The position numbers and the translations under genes are program-made. The notes beneath the pieces were generated by a model. That model was not told the origin of the DNA. It saw only the letters and a program-made list of their open reading frames with translations, and ran no database searches. From positions 1 to 45,486 of the forward strand of contig CAYYJH010000011.1 in assembly GCA_964472195.1 (NCBI GenBank): a stretch of 45,486 nucleotides of DNA, in the 5' to 3' direction. Below, piece after piece: positions 33,472 through 43,200 of the stretch (within the stretch, counting starts at the first letter, position 1; each line of letters begins with the position of its first letter). This DNA comes from BS750m-G4 sp964472195. Lineage in GTDB: Bacteria; Bacteroidota; Ignavibacteria; Tepidaquicellales; Tepidaquicellaceae.

Positions 33472-33554
33472 TGCGGGAAGAGGGACTTGAACCCTCACAC
33501 CTACGCGGCGCCACCCCCTCAAGATGGTGCGTCTACCAGTTCCGCCATTCCCGC
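33472..33554 (-). tRNA. tRNA-Leu (GAG)
   Basis: An 83-base class II tRNA. The acceptor stem is GCGGGAA/TTCCCGC. The anticodon stem CCATC/GGTGG closes a loop TTGAGGG, giving anticodon GAG (Leu), and a long variable arm follows. The T-arm is GAGGGTTCAAGTCCCTC. No CCA end is encoded. Confidence 0.95.
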
Positions 33555-33628
33555 AAAGGGTTTCAAATTTAATGATTCTTATTTTTGAATAAAAGTGATT
33601 TAATACTGCGGGTAGAAATTTTTAAATA

Positions 33629-33988
33629 TTATGTATTAATTTCTTTTCTAATACTATATGCAAATTGTAATTGTGCTTTGGCTATTTTGGGATTACCCGG
33701 ATCTCCATTAATTGAAACCAAATAGCATGCTAATTGAGACAGTTCCCAATCTTTAAACAATCCACTTTCATCATAACGATAAACAATTTTGAAATTATGC
33801 TTTACAGGTATATCCAATGCCATGCATGCTCTTTCAGCCGTCAGCACGATATGTTCAAATTCATTAAAGTCATCGATGTCAAGTACTTCCATGAGATCGC
33901 TTGCATAGAAATTACATCTATTGTTAACAGCATCATGTAAGAGTTCAGATAATTTTAAATCTTCCAAATGATCGTATACTATCAGCAT
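33629..33988 (-). CDS. Short DinD/BRO-like protein
   Basis: A 119-residue protein that matches the N-terminal domain of DNA-damage-inducible protein D and phage BRO/antirepressor-type proteins. CNFYASDLMEVL corresponds to the domain start, and LSQLACYLVSINGDPGNPKIAKAQ to the strongly conserved LSRYACYLIAQNGDP-type block. DinD is usually about 270-280 residues, so only the N-terminal domain is present; the gene starts and stops cleanly, so it may be a minimal form and not a decayed one. It follows the dnaJ-like gene by 20 bases. The function is unknown to me. Confidence 0.65.
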   Translation of the reverse strand: MLIVYDHLEDLKLSELLHDAVNNRCNFYASDLMEVLDIDDFNEFEHIVLTAERACMALDIPVKHNFKIVYRYDESGLFKDWELSQLACYLVSINGDPGNPKIAKAQLQFAYSIRKEINT

Positions 33989-34008
33989 TGTAAAATTTAT
34001 TTATGGAT

Positions 34009-34950
34009 TTAATTCCTGATACTTTGTAATTCTTTAAATAAAGAAATTTCTTTTTCTTTTAAATTTTCTGGTAACCTGATGTTTATCTTTATAAACAAAT
34101 CACCGAATTCTTTAGAACTACCATATTTCGGCATTCCCATTTTGGGAAGTTTTAAAACTTTACCGTTCGGTGTTCCTCTTGGAATATTCAATTTGATTGT
34201 ACCCTTTAAAGTTCTAAATTCTTGTTTACCTCCAAGTATCACTGTATAAAGATCAACATCTAAATTTGTATAAAGGTCGTCACCTTTTCTCTCATAATTT
34301 GAACTGTTCATCACCTTAATTGTTAAAAGTAAATCACCGGCAGGTCCTCCGTTTATTCCGGGAGCACCTTTTCCTGCTAATTTTAAGACCTGCCCGTTTT
34401 TAATTCCGGGTTTAATATTTAATTTTATTGATTGTCCGTCGAGCTTAAAAATTCTTGCTGAACCTCTATAAGCTTCTTCCATTGAAACGTTCATCTCGGC
34501 GGTGAAGTCCTGTCCCTTAAATCTTGATACTCTGCTCCTTCGTCTACTGCTTCCCCTTCCGGATGCTTGCCCGAATATTGATTCAAAAAAATCAGAGAAT
34601 CCCGAACCTCCGAACATTTCATTCGGGTCTCCTTCAAAATGATAATACGTCTCTCCTCCGCCTGTCCCACCTTGAGTATATCTTGACCAATCAAATCCTG
34701 ATGCATCTCCACCGGATTGTTGATAATATTTCCAGTTTTCTCCTAGTTCATTATACTTCTTTCTTTTTTCGGAATCACTAAGTACTTCATACGCTTCGTT
34801 AACTTCTTTAAATTTTTCCTCAGCAACTTTATCGCCCTTTGTTTTGTCCGGATGATACTTTACAGCTAATTTTCTGAAAGCTGTTTTTATTTCATCTTCA
34901 CTTGCTTTTTTATCAACACCAAGTATTTTATAATAGTCTTTGTATTCCAT
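34009..34950 (-). CDS. DnaJ-like co-chaperone of the CbpA type
   Basis: A 313-residue J-domain protein that would stimulate DnaK. The J domain (1-70) holds HPD (33-35). A Gly/Phe- and Ser-rich linker (about 78-145) is followed by two C-terminal substrate-binding domains (about 150-300). There is no Cys-rich zinc region, so it is the CbpA/type II form, not DnaJ itself. Its usual partner CbpM is absent; the gene in that position is the DinD-like one. Confidence 0.92.
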   Translation of the reverse strand: MEYKDYYKILGVDKKASEDEIKTAFRKLAVKYHPDKTKGDKVAEEKFKEVNEAYEVLSDSEKRKKYNELGENWKYYQQSGGDASGFDWSRYTQGGTGGGETYYHFEGDPNEMFGGSGFSDFFESIFGQASGRGSSRRRSRVSRFKGQDFTAEMNVSMEEAYRGSARIFKLDGQSIKLNIKPGIKNGQVLKLAGKGAPGINGGPAGDLLLTIKVMNSSNYERKGDDLYTNLDVDLYTVILGGKQEFRTLKGTIKLNIPRGTPNGKVLKLPKMGMPKYGSSKEFGDLFIKINIRLPENLKEKEISLFKELQSIRN

Positions 34951-35044
34951 TCTTTACGTATTACTCAAAACAAATTTATAAATAATATAAAAAAAATTAA
35001 GTTTAAAAAATTTTGCACAGAAATTAACATCATGGATACAGTTT

Positions 35045-35785
35045 TCAAATCAATCCATTATGTTTAAAGCTATAAAAATCATTTTTTGTAACAATAATAT
35101 GATCCATTAATTCTATTCCCATTATTTTACCTGCTTCGGAAATTCTTTTAGTGATTTTTATATCATCCTCTGATGGTTCAGTATCCCCGGAGGGATGGTT
35201 ATGAGCAATCATTATTTGAGCGGCATGCTTTCTTATTGCAGATTTAAATGTCTCGCGCGGATGTACAAGACTTGCACTCACTGTTCCTTTTGAAATTTGA
35301 TCGATACCTATAAGTTTGTTCCTTACATCAAAAGAGAGAACATAAAAATTCTCTATCGAAGTATCCTCCATTTTTGCTCTTATGAGTTTAACTGCATCTT
35401 CAGGACTTGTCACAGGTTTTTCTTTCTGCTTGGTGTTTTCTTTTTCTGTATCTTCAGTTTTATATCTTTTTGCAATTTCAAAACATGCAATTAATTGAGA
35501 TGCTTTTGCAATCCCTACTCCTCTTATCTTAATAAGGTCTTCAAAAGATGATTCCAGAATCCCACTTAAAGTACCAAATTGCGATAGAAGTTTTTGTGCA
35601 GTCACTATAACATTTTCACCCTTTACTCCCGACCTTAATATTATTGCTAACAATTCTGTATCGGGCAGTTCATGAGCTCCATGTTTTTGTAATCTCTCAC
35701 GAGGACGCTGCTCACTTGGAAAATCACTTATAGTAAATGATTTACTTTTTGATGAATAGCTGATTGATTTATTCTTCTTCGGCAT
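35045..35785 (-). CDS. radC: RadC family JAB-domain protein
   Basis: A 246-residue RadC. A helix-hairpin-helix-like part (about 80-100, LIKIRGVGIAKASQL) precedes the JAB/MPN metalloprotease-like domain (about 130-245) with H195, H197, S205 and D208 (HNHPSGDTEPSEDD). Despite the name, a DNA-repair role for RadC is not well supported. It is 11 bases from the MscS gene upstream and on the same strand. Confidence 0.93.
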   Translation of the reverse strand: MPKKNKSISYSSKSKSFTISDFPSEQRPRERLQKHGAHELPDTELLAIILRSGVKGENVIVTAQKLLSQFGTLSGILESSFEDLIKIRGVGIAKASQLIACFEIAKRYKTEDTEKENTKQKEKPVTSPEDAVKLIRAKMEDTSIENFYVLSFDVRNKLIGIDQISKGTVSASLVHPRETFKSAIRKHAAQIMIAHNHPSGDTEPSEDDIKITKRISEAGKIMGIELMDHIIVTKNDFYSFKHNGLI

Positions 35786-35796
35786 ATTTAATATAT

Positions 35797-36645
35797 TTAC
35801 TTCCTTCCTTTTTTTGTTTCATCTGTTTTGATGTGTAAATCTCTCTGCGGGAACGGTATCTGTATCTTTTTTTCTCTAAATTTATTATCTATTAAAAATC
35901 TCATATCACTTTTGGTATTTTCAATAAAAAAATTGTTTTTACTCCAAAAATACAGTTGAAAATCAAGTGATGAATTACCGAAATCAATGAACCTTACGAA
36001 TGGTTTCGGAGTGTCTTCTACTTCGGTATGTTCTGCAGCACACTCTAATAAAACTTCCCGAACCAGTTCAACGTCGGAACCATACGCTACCCCAACATCT
36101 AAATGAAACCTTGTTTTTCTTTTTGTATGACTCCAATTGATAACTCTTTCCGAGGTAAACTTTGAATTTGGTATTATAGTAATAATATCATCCCGTGTTA
36201 AAACTTTAGATGTTCTTAAGCCAATTTCTTTCACTCTGCCGACAAAACCTTCGACTTCAATCACATCATTAACCTGGATAGTACTTTCAAAAAGAATTAC
36301 AACTCCCGAAATAAAATCCTGAAAAACATTTTGAAGACCAAGCCCAAGCCCTACTAATAAAGCTGCTGAACCTGCTATTAAAAGCGTAAGTCTTATTCCG
36401 ATACTTTCCAGTGCAATTGCTATTGCAATAATCCATACGAGATATTTAATCATCTGAAATATTGCAAATCTTTTGCCTACATTAATGTGTTTCTTTTCAA
36501 CCAACCTGTCGAAGATCTTCTTAATTACCCAGAGAATAAGCAACGTAATGATTATAACAAGTACTACAAACAAAACGTGATACAGAATTAAGCTATAATC
36601 TCCGATCTGTATAATCTTATATTCTAAAATTTCTTTAATATCCAT
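35797..36645 (-). CDS. Small mechanosensitive channel (MscS family)
   Basis: From ATG 36645 the protein has 282 residues. It has three membrane segments, the third being the Gly/Ala-rich pore helix (GSAALLVGLGLGLQNVFQDFISG), then the beta domain (DVIEVEGFVGRVKEIGLRTS) and an alpha-beta C-terminal domain ending in a basic tail. It opens on membrane tension to release solutes. An upstream ATG (36696) would add 17 hydrophobic residues and is less likely. Confidence 0.92.
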   Translation of the reverse strand: MDIKEILEYKIIQIGDYSLILYHVLFVVLVIIITLLILWVIKKIFDRLVEKKHINVGKRFAIFQMIKYLVWIIAIAIALESIGIRLTLLIAGSAALLVGLGLGLQNVFQDFISGVVILFESTIQVNDVIEVEGFVGRVKEIGLRTSKVLTRDDIITIIPNSKFTSERVINWSHTKRKTRFHLDVGVAYGSDVELVREVLLECAAEHTEVEDTPKPFVRFIDFGNSSLDFQLYFWSKNNFFIENTKSDMRFLIDNKFREKKIQIPFPQRDLHIKTDETKKGRK

Positions 36646-36758
36646 TATGCAAATTGATTTGTAGAGGAAAACATTGAAAAGTAAATAATACAACATTATA
36701 AATAAATATTGTAGGATAATTTTATAGAATAGGAAAAAAAAGAATTGACATTTATTAG

Positions 36759-36832
36759 TCGGGGTGAGTGGACTCGAACCACCGGCCTCACGCCCCCCAG
36801 ACGTGCGATCTAACCAACTGATCTACACCCCG
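36759..36832 (-). tRNA. tRNA-Pro (GGG)
   Basis: A 74-base cloverleaf with acceptor stem CGGGGTG/CACCCCG. The anticodon stem CACGT/GCGTG closes a loop CTGGGGG, giving anticodon GGG (Pro). The T-arm is GTGGTTCGAGTCCAC. It lies upstream of the MscS gene on the same strand. Confidence 0.95.
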
Positions 36833-36851
36833 ATTCTAATGTTGAATTTTA

Positions 36852-36870
36852 CCTGCCTGATGCAGGAATG
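36852..36870. repeat. CCTGCC-type palindromic repeat, copy 2
   Basis: CCTGCCTGATGCAGGAATG, which shares the CCTGC/GCAGG stem and AATG flank with the copy at 28281. It sits 20 bases upstream of tRNA-Pro on its strand. Confidence 0.45.
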
Positions 36871-36937
36871 TTAAATCTTAAATTAGATTAATATTTCAAA
36901 TTAAATCATTTTGTTTAAATAAGTAATACCTCATAAA

Positions 36938-37408
36938 TCAATCTACTTTTACAACTTTAATATTCATGAATTCACAATAATCAGCCGATGTTATCGGGGC
37001 TCCTTGTTTTAATAAAAGTTCGAAGAAAATTGGAATGACACCGTTATTATTCTGGAGGACATAACTTAACCCGGTTACTTGATACTGATAACCAGAACTA
37101 TTTGAAAGACTATCACGACCTTGAAACTCAGTCCAAACGGAATCCTGGAAATTTATTCCCGTATTTCCCATAGCGTTCATTGTGTTACTTTGAGTTGTTC
37201 TGTATGTAAAAGTAACTTTAATTGTATTGATAGTCGGATCGGTTAGATTATAAAGGTTATATTCTCTATGAAAACCTCCAACAACAGGATCATTTATATC
37301 ACATCTTAAATTACCCACACTAAGTAAAACAACTTCTTCTACTGGTTCAGATGTATCACAAGAACAGACAGCCAACGTTAGTATTAATAATATAAGAATT
37401 TGTTTCAT
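36938..37408 (-). CDS. Hypothetical lipoprotein
   Basis: A 156-residue protein with a lipoprotein signal: MKQILILLILTLAVC with Cys15 in a lipobox (LAVC), or Cys17. Then a short acidic stretch and a beta-rich domain (INTIKVTFTYRTTQ, YQYQVTGLSYVLQ). It would be anchored in the envelope. I recognise no family. It stands alone between tRNA-Pro and an unknown gene. Confidence 0.65.
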   Translation of the reverse strand: MKQILILLILTLAVCSCDTSEPVEEVVLLSVGNLRCDINDPVVGGFHREYNLYNLTDPTINTIKVTFTYRTTQSNTMNAMGNTGINFQDSVWTEFQGRDSLSNSSGYQYQVTGLSYVLQNNNGVIPIFFELLLKQGAPITSADYCEFMNIKVVKVD

Positions 37409-37594
37409 TAGCTTGGTTTACATTAATTAAAAATATTAATTGAACAATCTCTAACTTTGCTAACTATAAAATATGAATTAGTGTTTCTTTAAAACAAATT
37501 CAAATAAACTTATACAAGTTCAAAAACTATTTCAATTCAATAAAATTTTAATCAATTTATAATATCTTGTCATACTCAATGCACTTCGAAACAT

Positions 37595-38116
37595 TTAAGT
37601 TTCTTCATTTTTCTTTTTTGATAAGCATTCGTCAATCCATAAATTATATTTAAAGTTTTGATCTTCTTTCCATTTACCCGGAAAATACTTATGGTATAAC
37701 TTTAGCAACCTTTCCCTGTCGTCTAATCCATCGTTTCTAACTTTGATTGTTTTCAATAAATCTACTACCAGATCAACACCATCCTTCTCTCGAATTACTG
37801 ATGCATCATATTCTATCCCGAGTCTGTCAATTACAGCATATCTTAAATATCTCGGATGCTGCCCAATACCGATTATAATTCGGTCTCCGGGTTTGTAATC
37901 AAGACTCTCGTTAAGATAAACTCTTTCGGATAAAGCTTTTTTAATTTTATTTTCAGATTTGTAACTGGAATAATCTCCCAAAAAGCATTTGAAACAAATT
38001 TCCTGCACCTCATCTGTCAGTTTTCTATTCTTTATAAATTTTTTCGCTATTTTGTAATTCGAGCACGAAAAACAGGTTTCAATAAATAATTCCAGAGGAG
38101 AAATTTTAAAAATCAT
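37595..38116 (-). CDS. Hypothetical protein with two CxxC pairs
   Basis: A 173-residue soluble protein. C15-x2-C18 and C41-x2-C44 form a possible zinc ribbon in the N-terminal third. The middle has GDRIIIGIGQHPRYLRYAV, and the C-terminal end is helical and charged. I recognise no family. It lies 69 bases after the glycosyltransferase-TPR gene on the same strand and may belong to its transcript. Confidence 0.6.
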   Translation of the reverse strand: MIFKISPLELFIETCFSCSNYKIAKKFIKNRKLTDEVQEICFKCFLGDYSSYKSENKIKKALSERVYLNESLDYKPGDRIIIGIGQHPRYLRYAVIDRLGIEYDASVIREKDGVDLVVDLLKTIKVRNDGLDDRERLLKLYHKYFPGKWKEDQNFKYNLWIDECLSKKKNEET

Positions 38117-38185
38117 TACTTTATTACATATATATTTCTTTGTTCATTTTATTATATAGACCAGTTCGCATAATTTTTACAATAC

Positions 38186-40225
38186 TTAATTATTTTCCAG
38201 TGAGTCTATTTTATGCAATGCCGTTTCATCATCGGGTTCTATCTTAAGTACATTTTTGTATTGCTCTATTGCTTTCTCTTTATTACCCTTTTTTAAAAAA
38301 ATTCCTGCTAAACCATTATAAGCATTTATATTCTTTTCATCTTCTTCAATCGCTCTTCTCAAATACTTCTCGGCATTGTCAAGGTCACCAAGTCCTTCAT
38401 AGCATAATGCAATGTTATTTAAATAACCTGATTGTTGTTCAGGCACCATTACAATTAATCTTTCAAGATCCTTAATTGCTTCTTTATATTTCTTATCCTG
38501 ATAATACTGATATGAACGTTTATCAAGCATGTCTTTCTCAGCATTGATATTTCCAGGGAGTTTTACATCGGGAGGAAGCTCCGAATTCGAGCTTGCTCTT
38601 AACTGATCAAGCATCTCTTTTGAATTTCTATAATCAGGAAATATATGCTGCAGCTTTTCGAGCTGTTGAATCGCTTCATCGATCCTTCCTTCACTCTGGT
38701 ACACATTTGCAAGCTGTAAATATCCATCAGGAGCGAGAGAATCAAGTGATAATCCTTTTTTAAATTTTATCTCAGCAGAATCAAGTTGACCTCTTATCAG
38801 GAATATTAATCCAAGGTTGTGATGAGCTAACAATGTATTGTCCCTTAATTCTATTGCCCTTCTATATCTTTTTTCGGCTTCATCAAATTGCTTATTGTTC
38901 GCATATATATTACCAACGTTAGTCAATAAAACCGTGCCGTCAATTCCTTCCGCAGTTGAATACAAAACATCATTATTTTTCCAATCCTTGTTCCTTTCAT
39001 AGGTCAGAAACGAGAGAATCAAAACCAGCACAACAGAAAAAACAATTATCTGAAAATTACTTTTTTCGTTATAATTCTTCACAATCAAGTAAGCTATAAC
39101 TATCGCAAGACTAAAAGATGTCATATATAAAAATCTTTCCGCCATAAGATTCATTGTAGGGATGATATTCATAACAGGCAGAAGAGAAACAACAAAGAAT
39201 AAAAGACAAAAAGACACAACGCTGTTGTGTTTATAGAATATTACTGAAAATACTATTACAGCAATTGTAAAAATAATCGAAAAGATCACATTTAGTTCCA
39301 GGAATGAATTGGAATCCGGAATTGTACCATTGTAATGATATAGAAGATTAATCGGCACAAAGAGTAATTTAAAATATAATGGAACGGTCTTGAACATTGT
39401 TGCTGTGATTGTTACAAAATCCATCTGGTAGAAGTAAGCGTATGTTTCCCTCTCAACAACATCTTTAAGTGTAATATATCTTAGTAAAAGATATACTATA
39501 GTAACAACAGCAAAAGACGCATAGGCTATAATATTTTCTTTAAAATATAGTATAGGTTTCTTTCGATATACAAAATCAAAAAGTATGATAACAACAGGAA
39601 ATGTTATTATCATTTCCTTCGATAGTAACCCGGCAAAATAAAACAGGATTGATACGAACAGGAGAATATATTTTTTAAAAAATGTCTCATCTCTTCCAGA
39701 ACCGGATTCTCTTATTTTATCATATCCCCTGACAAACTTGATATAATACAAAAAAGAAGCAAAGAAAAACAGCGTAACGAGTGAATCTGTTCTACCGCTT
39801 ATCCAGCTTACAGCTTCCGTATGAACAGGGTGGGCTGCATATATTAATGATGAAATTAATGATGCCAGGATTCCATATTTATACTTTTTGAATAACTCTG
39901 CTAATATTGCAAACAGTAACAAACAAGAAACAATGTGAATTATAACATTCGTTATATGATACCCCAAAGGATTTAGCTCCCCTATTGCATAATCGACTGC
40001 ATAAGTAGTTGATACAATCGGTCTGTAATATCTTCCAATCACTTTATGGAAACCTTCTGCTCCTGTAAAGTATTTAGGAATATTTGAAATATCCCTGATG
40101 GACAAATTGTTTACTACTACGCTTTCATCATCGAACACAAATTCGTTCTCAAACGAATTATAAAAAATTAAAAACGTTAAAACCGTTATTATTATATAAC
40201 AATGATACTTTTTTAATTTATTCAA
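38186..40225 (-). CDS. Tmtc-like GT-C glycosyltransferase with TPR repeats
   Basis: A 679-residue inner-membrane protein. The N-terminal 420 residues hold about ten membrane segments and motifs of the Tmtc/protein O-mannosyltransferase group: FDDESVVVNN (31-40, the acidic pair of GT-C enzymes), YYRPIVSTTYAVDY (66-79), AHPVHTEAVSWISGR (131-145). About six TPRs follow (from about 435; DEAEKRYRRAIEL, NAEKYLRRAIEED, KAIEQYKNVLKIEP). Members use lipid-linked sugars to modify exported proteins. The start is TTG (40225). It lies 30 bases after the large secreted protein gene, a possible substrate. Confidence 0.8.
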   Translation of the reverse strand: MNKLKKYHCYIIITVLTFLIFYNSFENEFVFDDESVVVNNLSIRDISNIPKYFTGAEGFHKVIGRYYRPIVSTTYAVDYAIGELNPLGYHITNVIIHIVSCLLLFAILAELFKKYKYGILASLISSLIYAAHPVHTEAVSWISGRTDSLVTLFFFASFLYYIKFVRGYDKIRESGSGRDETFFKKYILLFVSILFYFAGLLSKEMIITFPVVIILFDFVYRKKPILYFKENIIAYASFAVVTIVYLLLRYITLKDVVERETYAYFYQMDFVTITATMFKTVPLYFKLLFVPINLLYHYNGTIPDSNSFLELNVIFSIIFTIAVIVFSVIFYKHNSVVSFCLLFFVVSLLPVMNIIPTMNLMAERFLYMTSFSLAIVIAYLIVKNYNEKSNFQIIVFSVVLVLILSFLTYERNKDWKNNDVLYSTAEGIDGTVLLTNVGNIYANNKQFDEAEKRYRRAIELRDNTLLAHHNLGLIFLIRGQLDSAEIKFKKGLSLDSLAPDGYLQLANVYQSEGRIDEAIQQLEKLQHIFPDYRNSKEMLDQLRASSNSELPPDVKLPGNINAEKDMLDKRSYQYYQDKKYKEAIKDLERLIVMVPEQQSGYLNNIALCYEGLGDLDNAEKYLRRAIEEDEKNINAYNGLAGIFLKKGNKEKAIEQYKNVLKIEPDDETALHKIDSLENN

Positions 40226-40255
40226 ACTTTGTTTTTATTTAATTTTTAAATATTT

Positions 40256-43200
40256 CTATAGTTTTACAGCAACTACAACAGTACTTTTTATTTCATCGAT
40301 AGTGCCTCCCTGGTCGTCAATAGCTTCAATATAAAGAATGTAAATACCAATCCTAAGCCTTTCACCATCATCATTCAACCCATTAAAAATAATCGAACCT
40401 TCGTTTGCACTCAATTGATTATTTTCAAGCGTTCTTACCAGCCTCCCTTTAATGTCAAAAACTTTAACCCTCATCTGTGCAAAAGGTACGGTAAGTTTAT
40501 AAGTAATAATAGTAAAATCTTCATGACCGTCACCATCGGGGGAGAAAGGATTCGGTGAAACAGTCACAGTCGCATTCGATGGTAATTTCTTTGTATAGAT
40601 ACTGTTTTGCATTCCAGGAGTTCCACCGCTTGGATTTGCACAAGAATTCCAGTTATTTCTCTCGTTCGAACCAAATAGCGGATTTATCCTTTCAAGAGAC
40701 GTACCTTTTGATGTTGTCAGGTTTGGATTTTTCCAGCTATCAAGATAATAAACACTGTCTATTAAGTTTTTAAAAACATCAAATATTATTAAAGGTTCGC
40801 CGCTGTTACTGAGACTGAAACTCTCATCGGAAATAACAACCTTCTGGTTTGGTTCAGGATTTAGTAAATAAGAAAACCTGTTGAATATAGTCGTATCCGA
40901 TGCAAATACTAAATAGTCACCAGGATTTATGATAACGTTGCATGTATCAGCGAGGTTTATGAATGAAGAAGATTCATTAAACATCCATCCATTAATGTCA
41001 ACAGTTTTATTACCCGGATTGAATAATTCTATCCACTCTGCTTCTCCCGTAAAAGGATCAAACATAATTTCATTTATTACTAAATCGTTATAATCTCCCG
41101 GTACTGCAGAGGTTACGGAATTTATCCTCGTTGGTGAGGAGTTTTCGCAGTCTATTGATGTTGCCCAATTCGTTGAATCATTCGAAAGACCGATTGGTGA
41201 AATTCTTTCGAGAGATTTTGGGGTGTTTCCACCCCACGAAGACCTGTATTCGACATCATCAATTAGGTCATTATTTGAATTAAATAGTGAAACTTTATCC
41301 TCATCATTGTTCAAAGCAGGAAGGTTTGCTAAATATATTATCTTCGCCGAATCAATTAATGGATGATTAAGTAAAATGGAATTATTCTCAGCAATTACTA
41401 AATAATCATTCGGGTAAAGAAAGTAATCGGTTGTTGTAATTGTTATCGGACTACTTTGTGTTGTTAGATCAGCAATCTTCCAGTCCTTAAAATTAAGAGT
41501 ATCCTGCAAATTATTATAAATCTCTATCCATTCAGGCTCCGGACTCTCAGGAGCATACATAATTTCATTAATAACAATTCCAGAATTTTGAATGATCCCT
41601 CCAACGTTTACACTCTTCACCTTTTTATTGTCTAACGTATCATCATCCAGTGAATAATCCACGTACCCAATGAATTGTTTTCTTCCGCTGTCGATGTTTG
41701 TCAATGAATATACGTACAATAAGGAATCACCCGGATCGAGAGTTGTGTAATTCTGTGTGTGTATCAATTCGCTTTGCTGAGGAATACTATCAAAATTCAA
41801 ATCATTATATATTTTCAATGAAAAATTATTTGCAATATTTATTCCAGTATTTCTTAAGGTGAAATCAAGTTTTAATGTGTCTCCTACTAAAGGAAAAGCC
41901 GGAGTTATATTAAAAGAATCAAGGCTCAAATCATTTGGTAAAGGTGTGATTGAATTAAACCTGTTAGGTGTGGATTTCTGAGGGTCAACCGATGAGCCCC
42001 AGTTAGTGCTGTCATTTGATATACCTGAAGGATTAATTCTTTCCAGTGAAAAACCATTCTCACCACCCCATGATGGTATGTAAGCAATCGAGTCTATTCT
42101 CTCATCTGCCGGATTGATTAAAATAACATCGTCTCCGGTGTTGTTAAGTGCACTCCATGTAGTTTGAATTATTAATCCCGTGAAACCTGGGTGAGCATTT
42201 TTGACAGACATCGAATCCATACATATCACGGCATAAGATTCAGACGGCAGTATTATACTTGAAGTTGTAATCACTCTTACCGAAGCAGTCGCATCTTTCC
42301 ACTTCCAGTTTTGCAAATTGATAGAATTATTCCCGATGTTTAACAATTCGAACCATTCCTGTTCAGGGGCACCCGGTCCATACATAATTTCGTTTATTAC
42401 AATATCAGCAGGCTGAATAACCCCTCCTACATTCACACTTCGTACTAATTTATTATTCAAAGTATCCTGGTCAGGCGGGTAATCAACATAGCCAATGTAC
42501 TGTTTTAAACCGCTGTCTATGTTTGCTATAGTAAATTCATAAAGAACCGAATCATTCGGATTAAGAGTCGAATAATTCTGTGTATTGATTAATTCACCCG
42601 GAGTTGGAATACTGTCATAGTTCAGGTCCTTATATATTTTTAAAGAGAAATTATTAGCAGTGGATAGACCAATATTCTTAATTTTAAAATTTAATCTTAA
42701 AGTATCACCAGCAATCGGATTAGATGGATTGATTATAAATGAACTAAGTATTAGATTATTCTGCAGCGGAGCAATCGAGTTTACACGGTTAGGGGTTGAT
42801 TGTTCCGGGTCAACTGATAATCCCCAGTTTGAGGAATTGTTCGAAGGTCCATTCGGATCGATCCTTTCAAGTGAAAAGCCGCTTGCACTTCCCCACGAAG
42901 GTACATATGCTACTGAATCTACCCGCACACCGGCAGTATCAATTAATATAACATTATCACCCGTGTTATTAAGTGCACTCCATGAAGTTTGTATAATTAT
43001 TCCTGATACTGAAGGATTTGAAATTTTTAAAGCCGCTGAATCCCGGCACAATACAACATACGAATTTGCTTGAATATATATACTTTGTGTGGTGATAGTT
43101 CTGAGAGTAGATGTAGCATCTTTCCATTTCCAATTTTTTAGGTCAATAGAATCAGAGGTAAGATTATATAATTCAAACCATTCATTTGTCGATACAGTCG

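Noticed and set aside
33629..33988. Reading the gene as cbpM because it follows a CbpA-type gene
   Set aside because: The sequence has the ACYLVSINGDP block of DinD-type proteins and no MerR-like helix pattern of CbpM.
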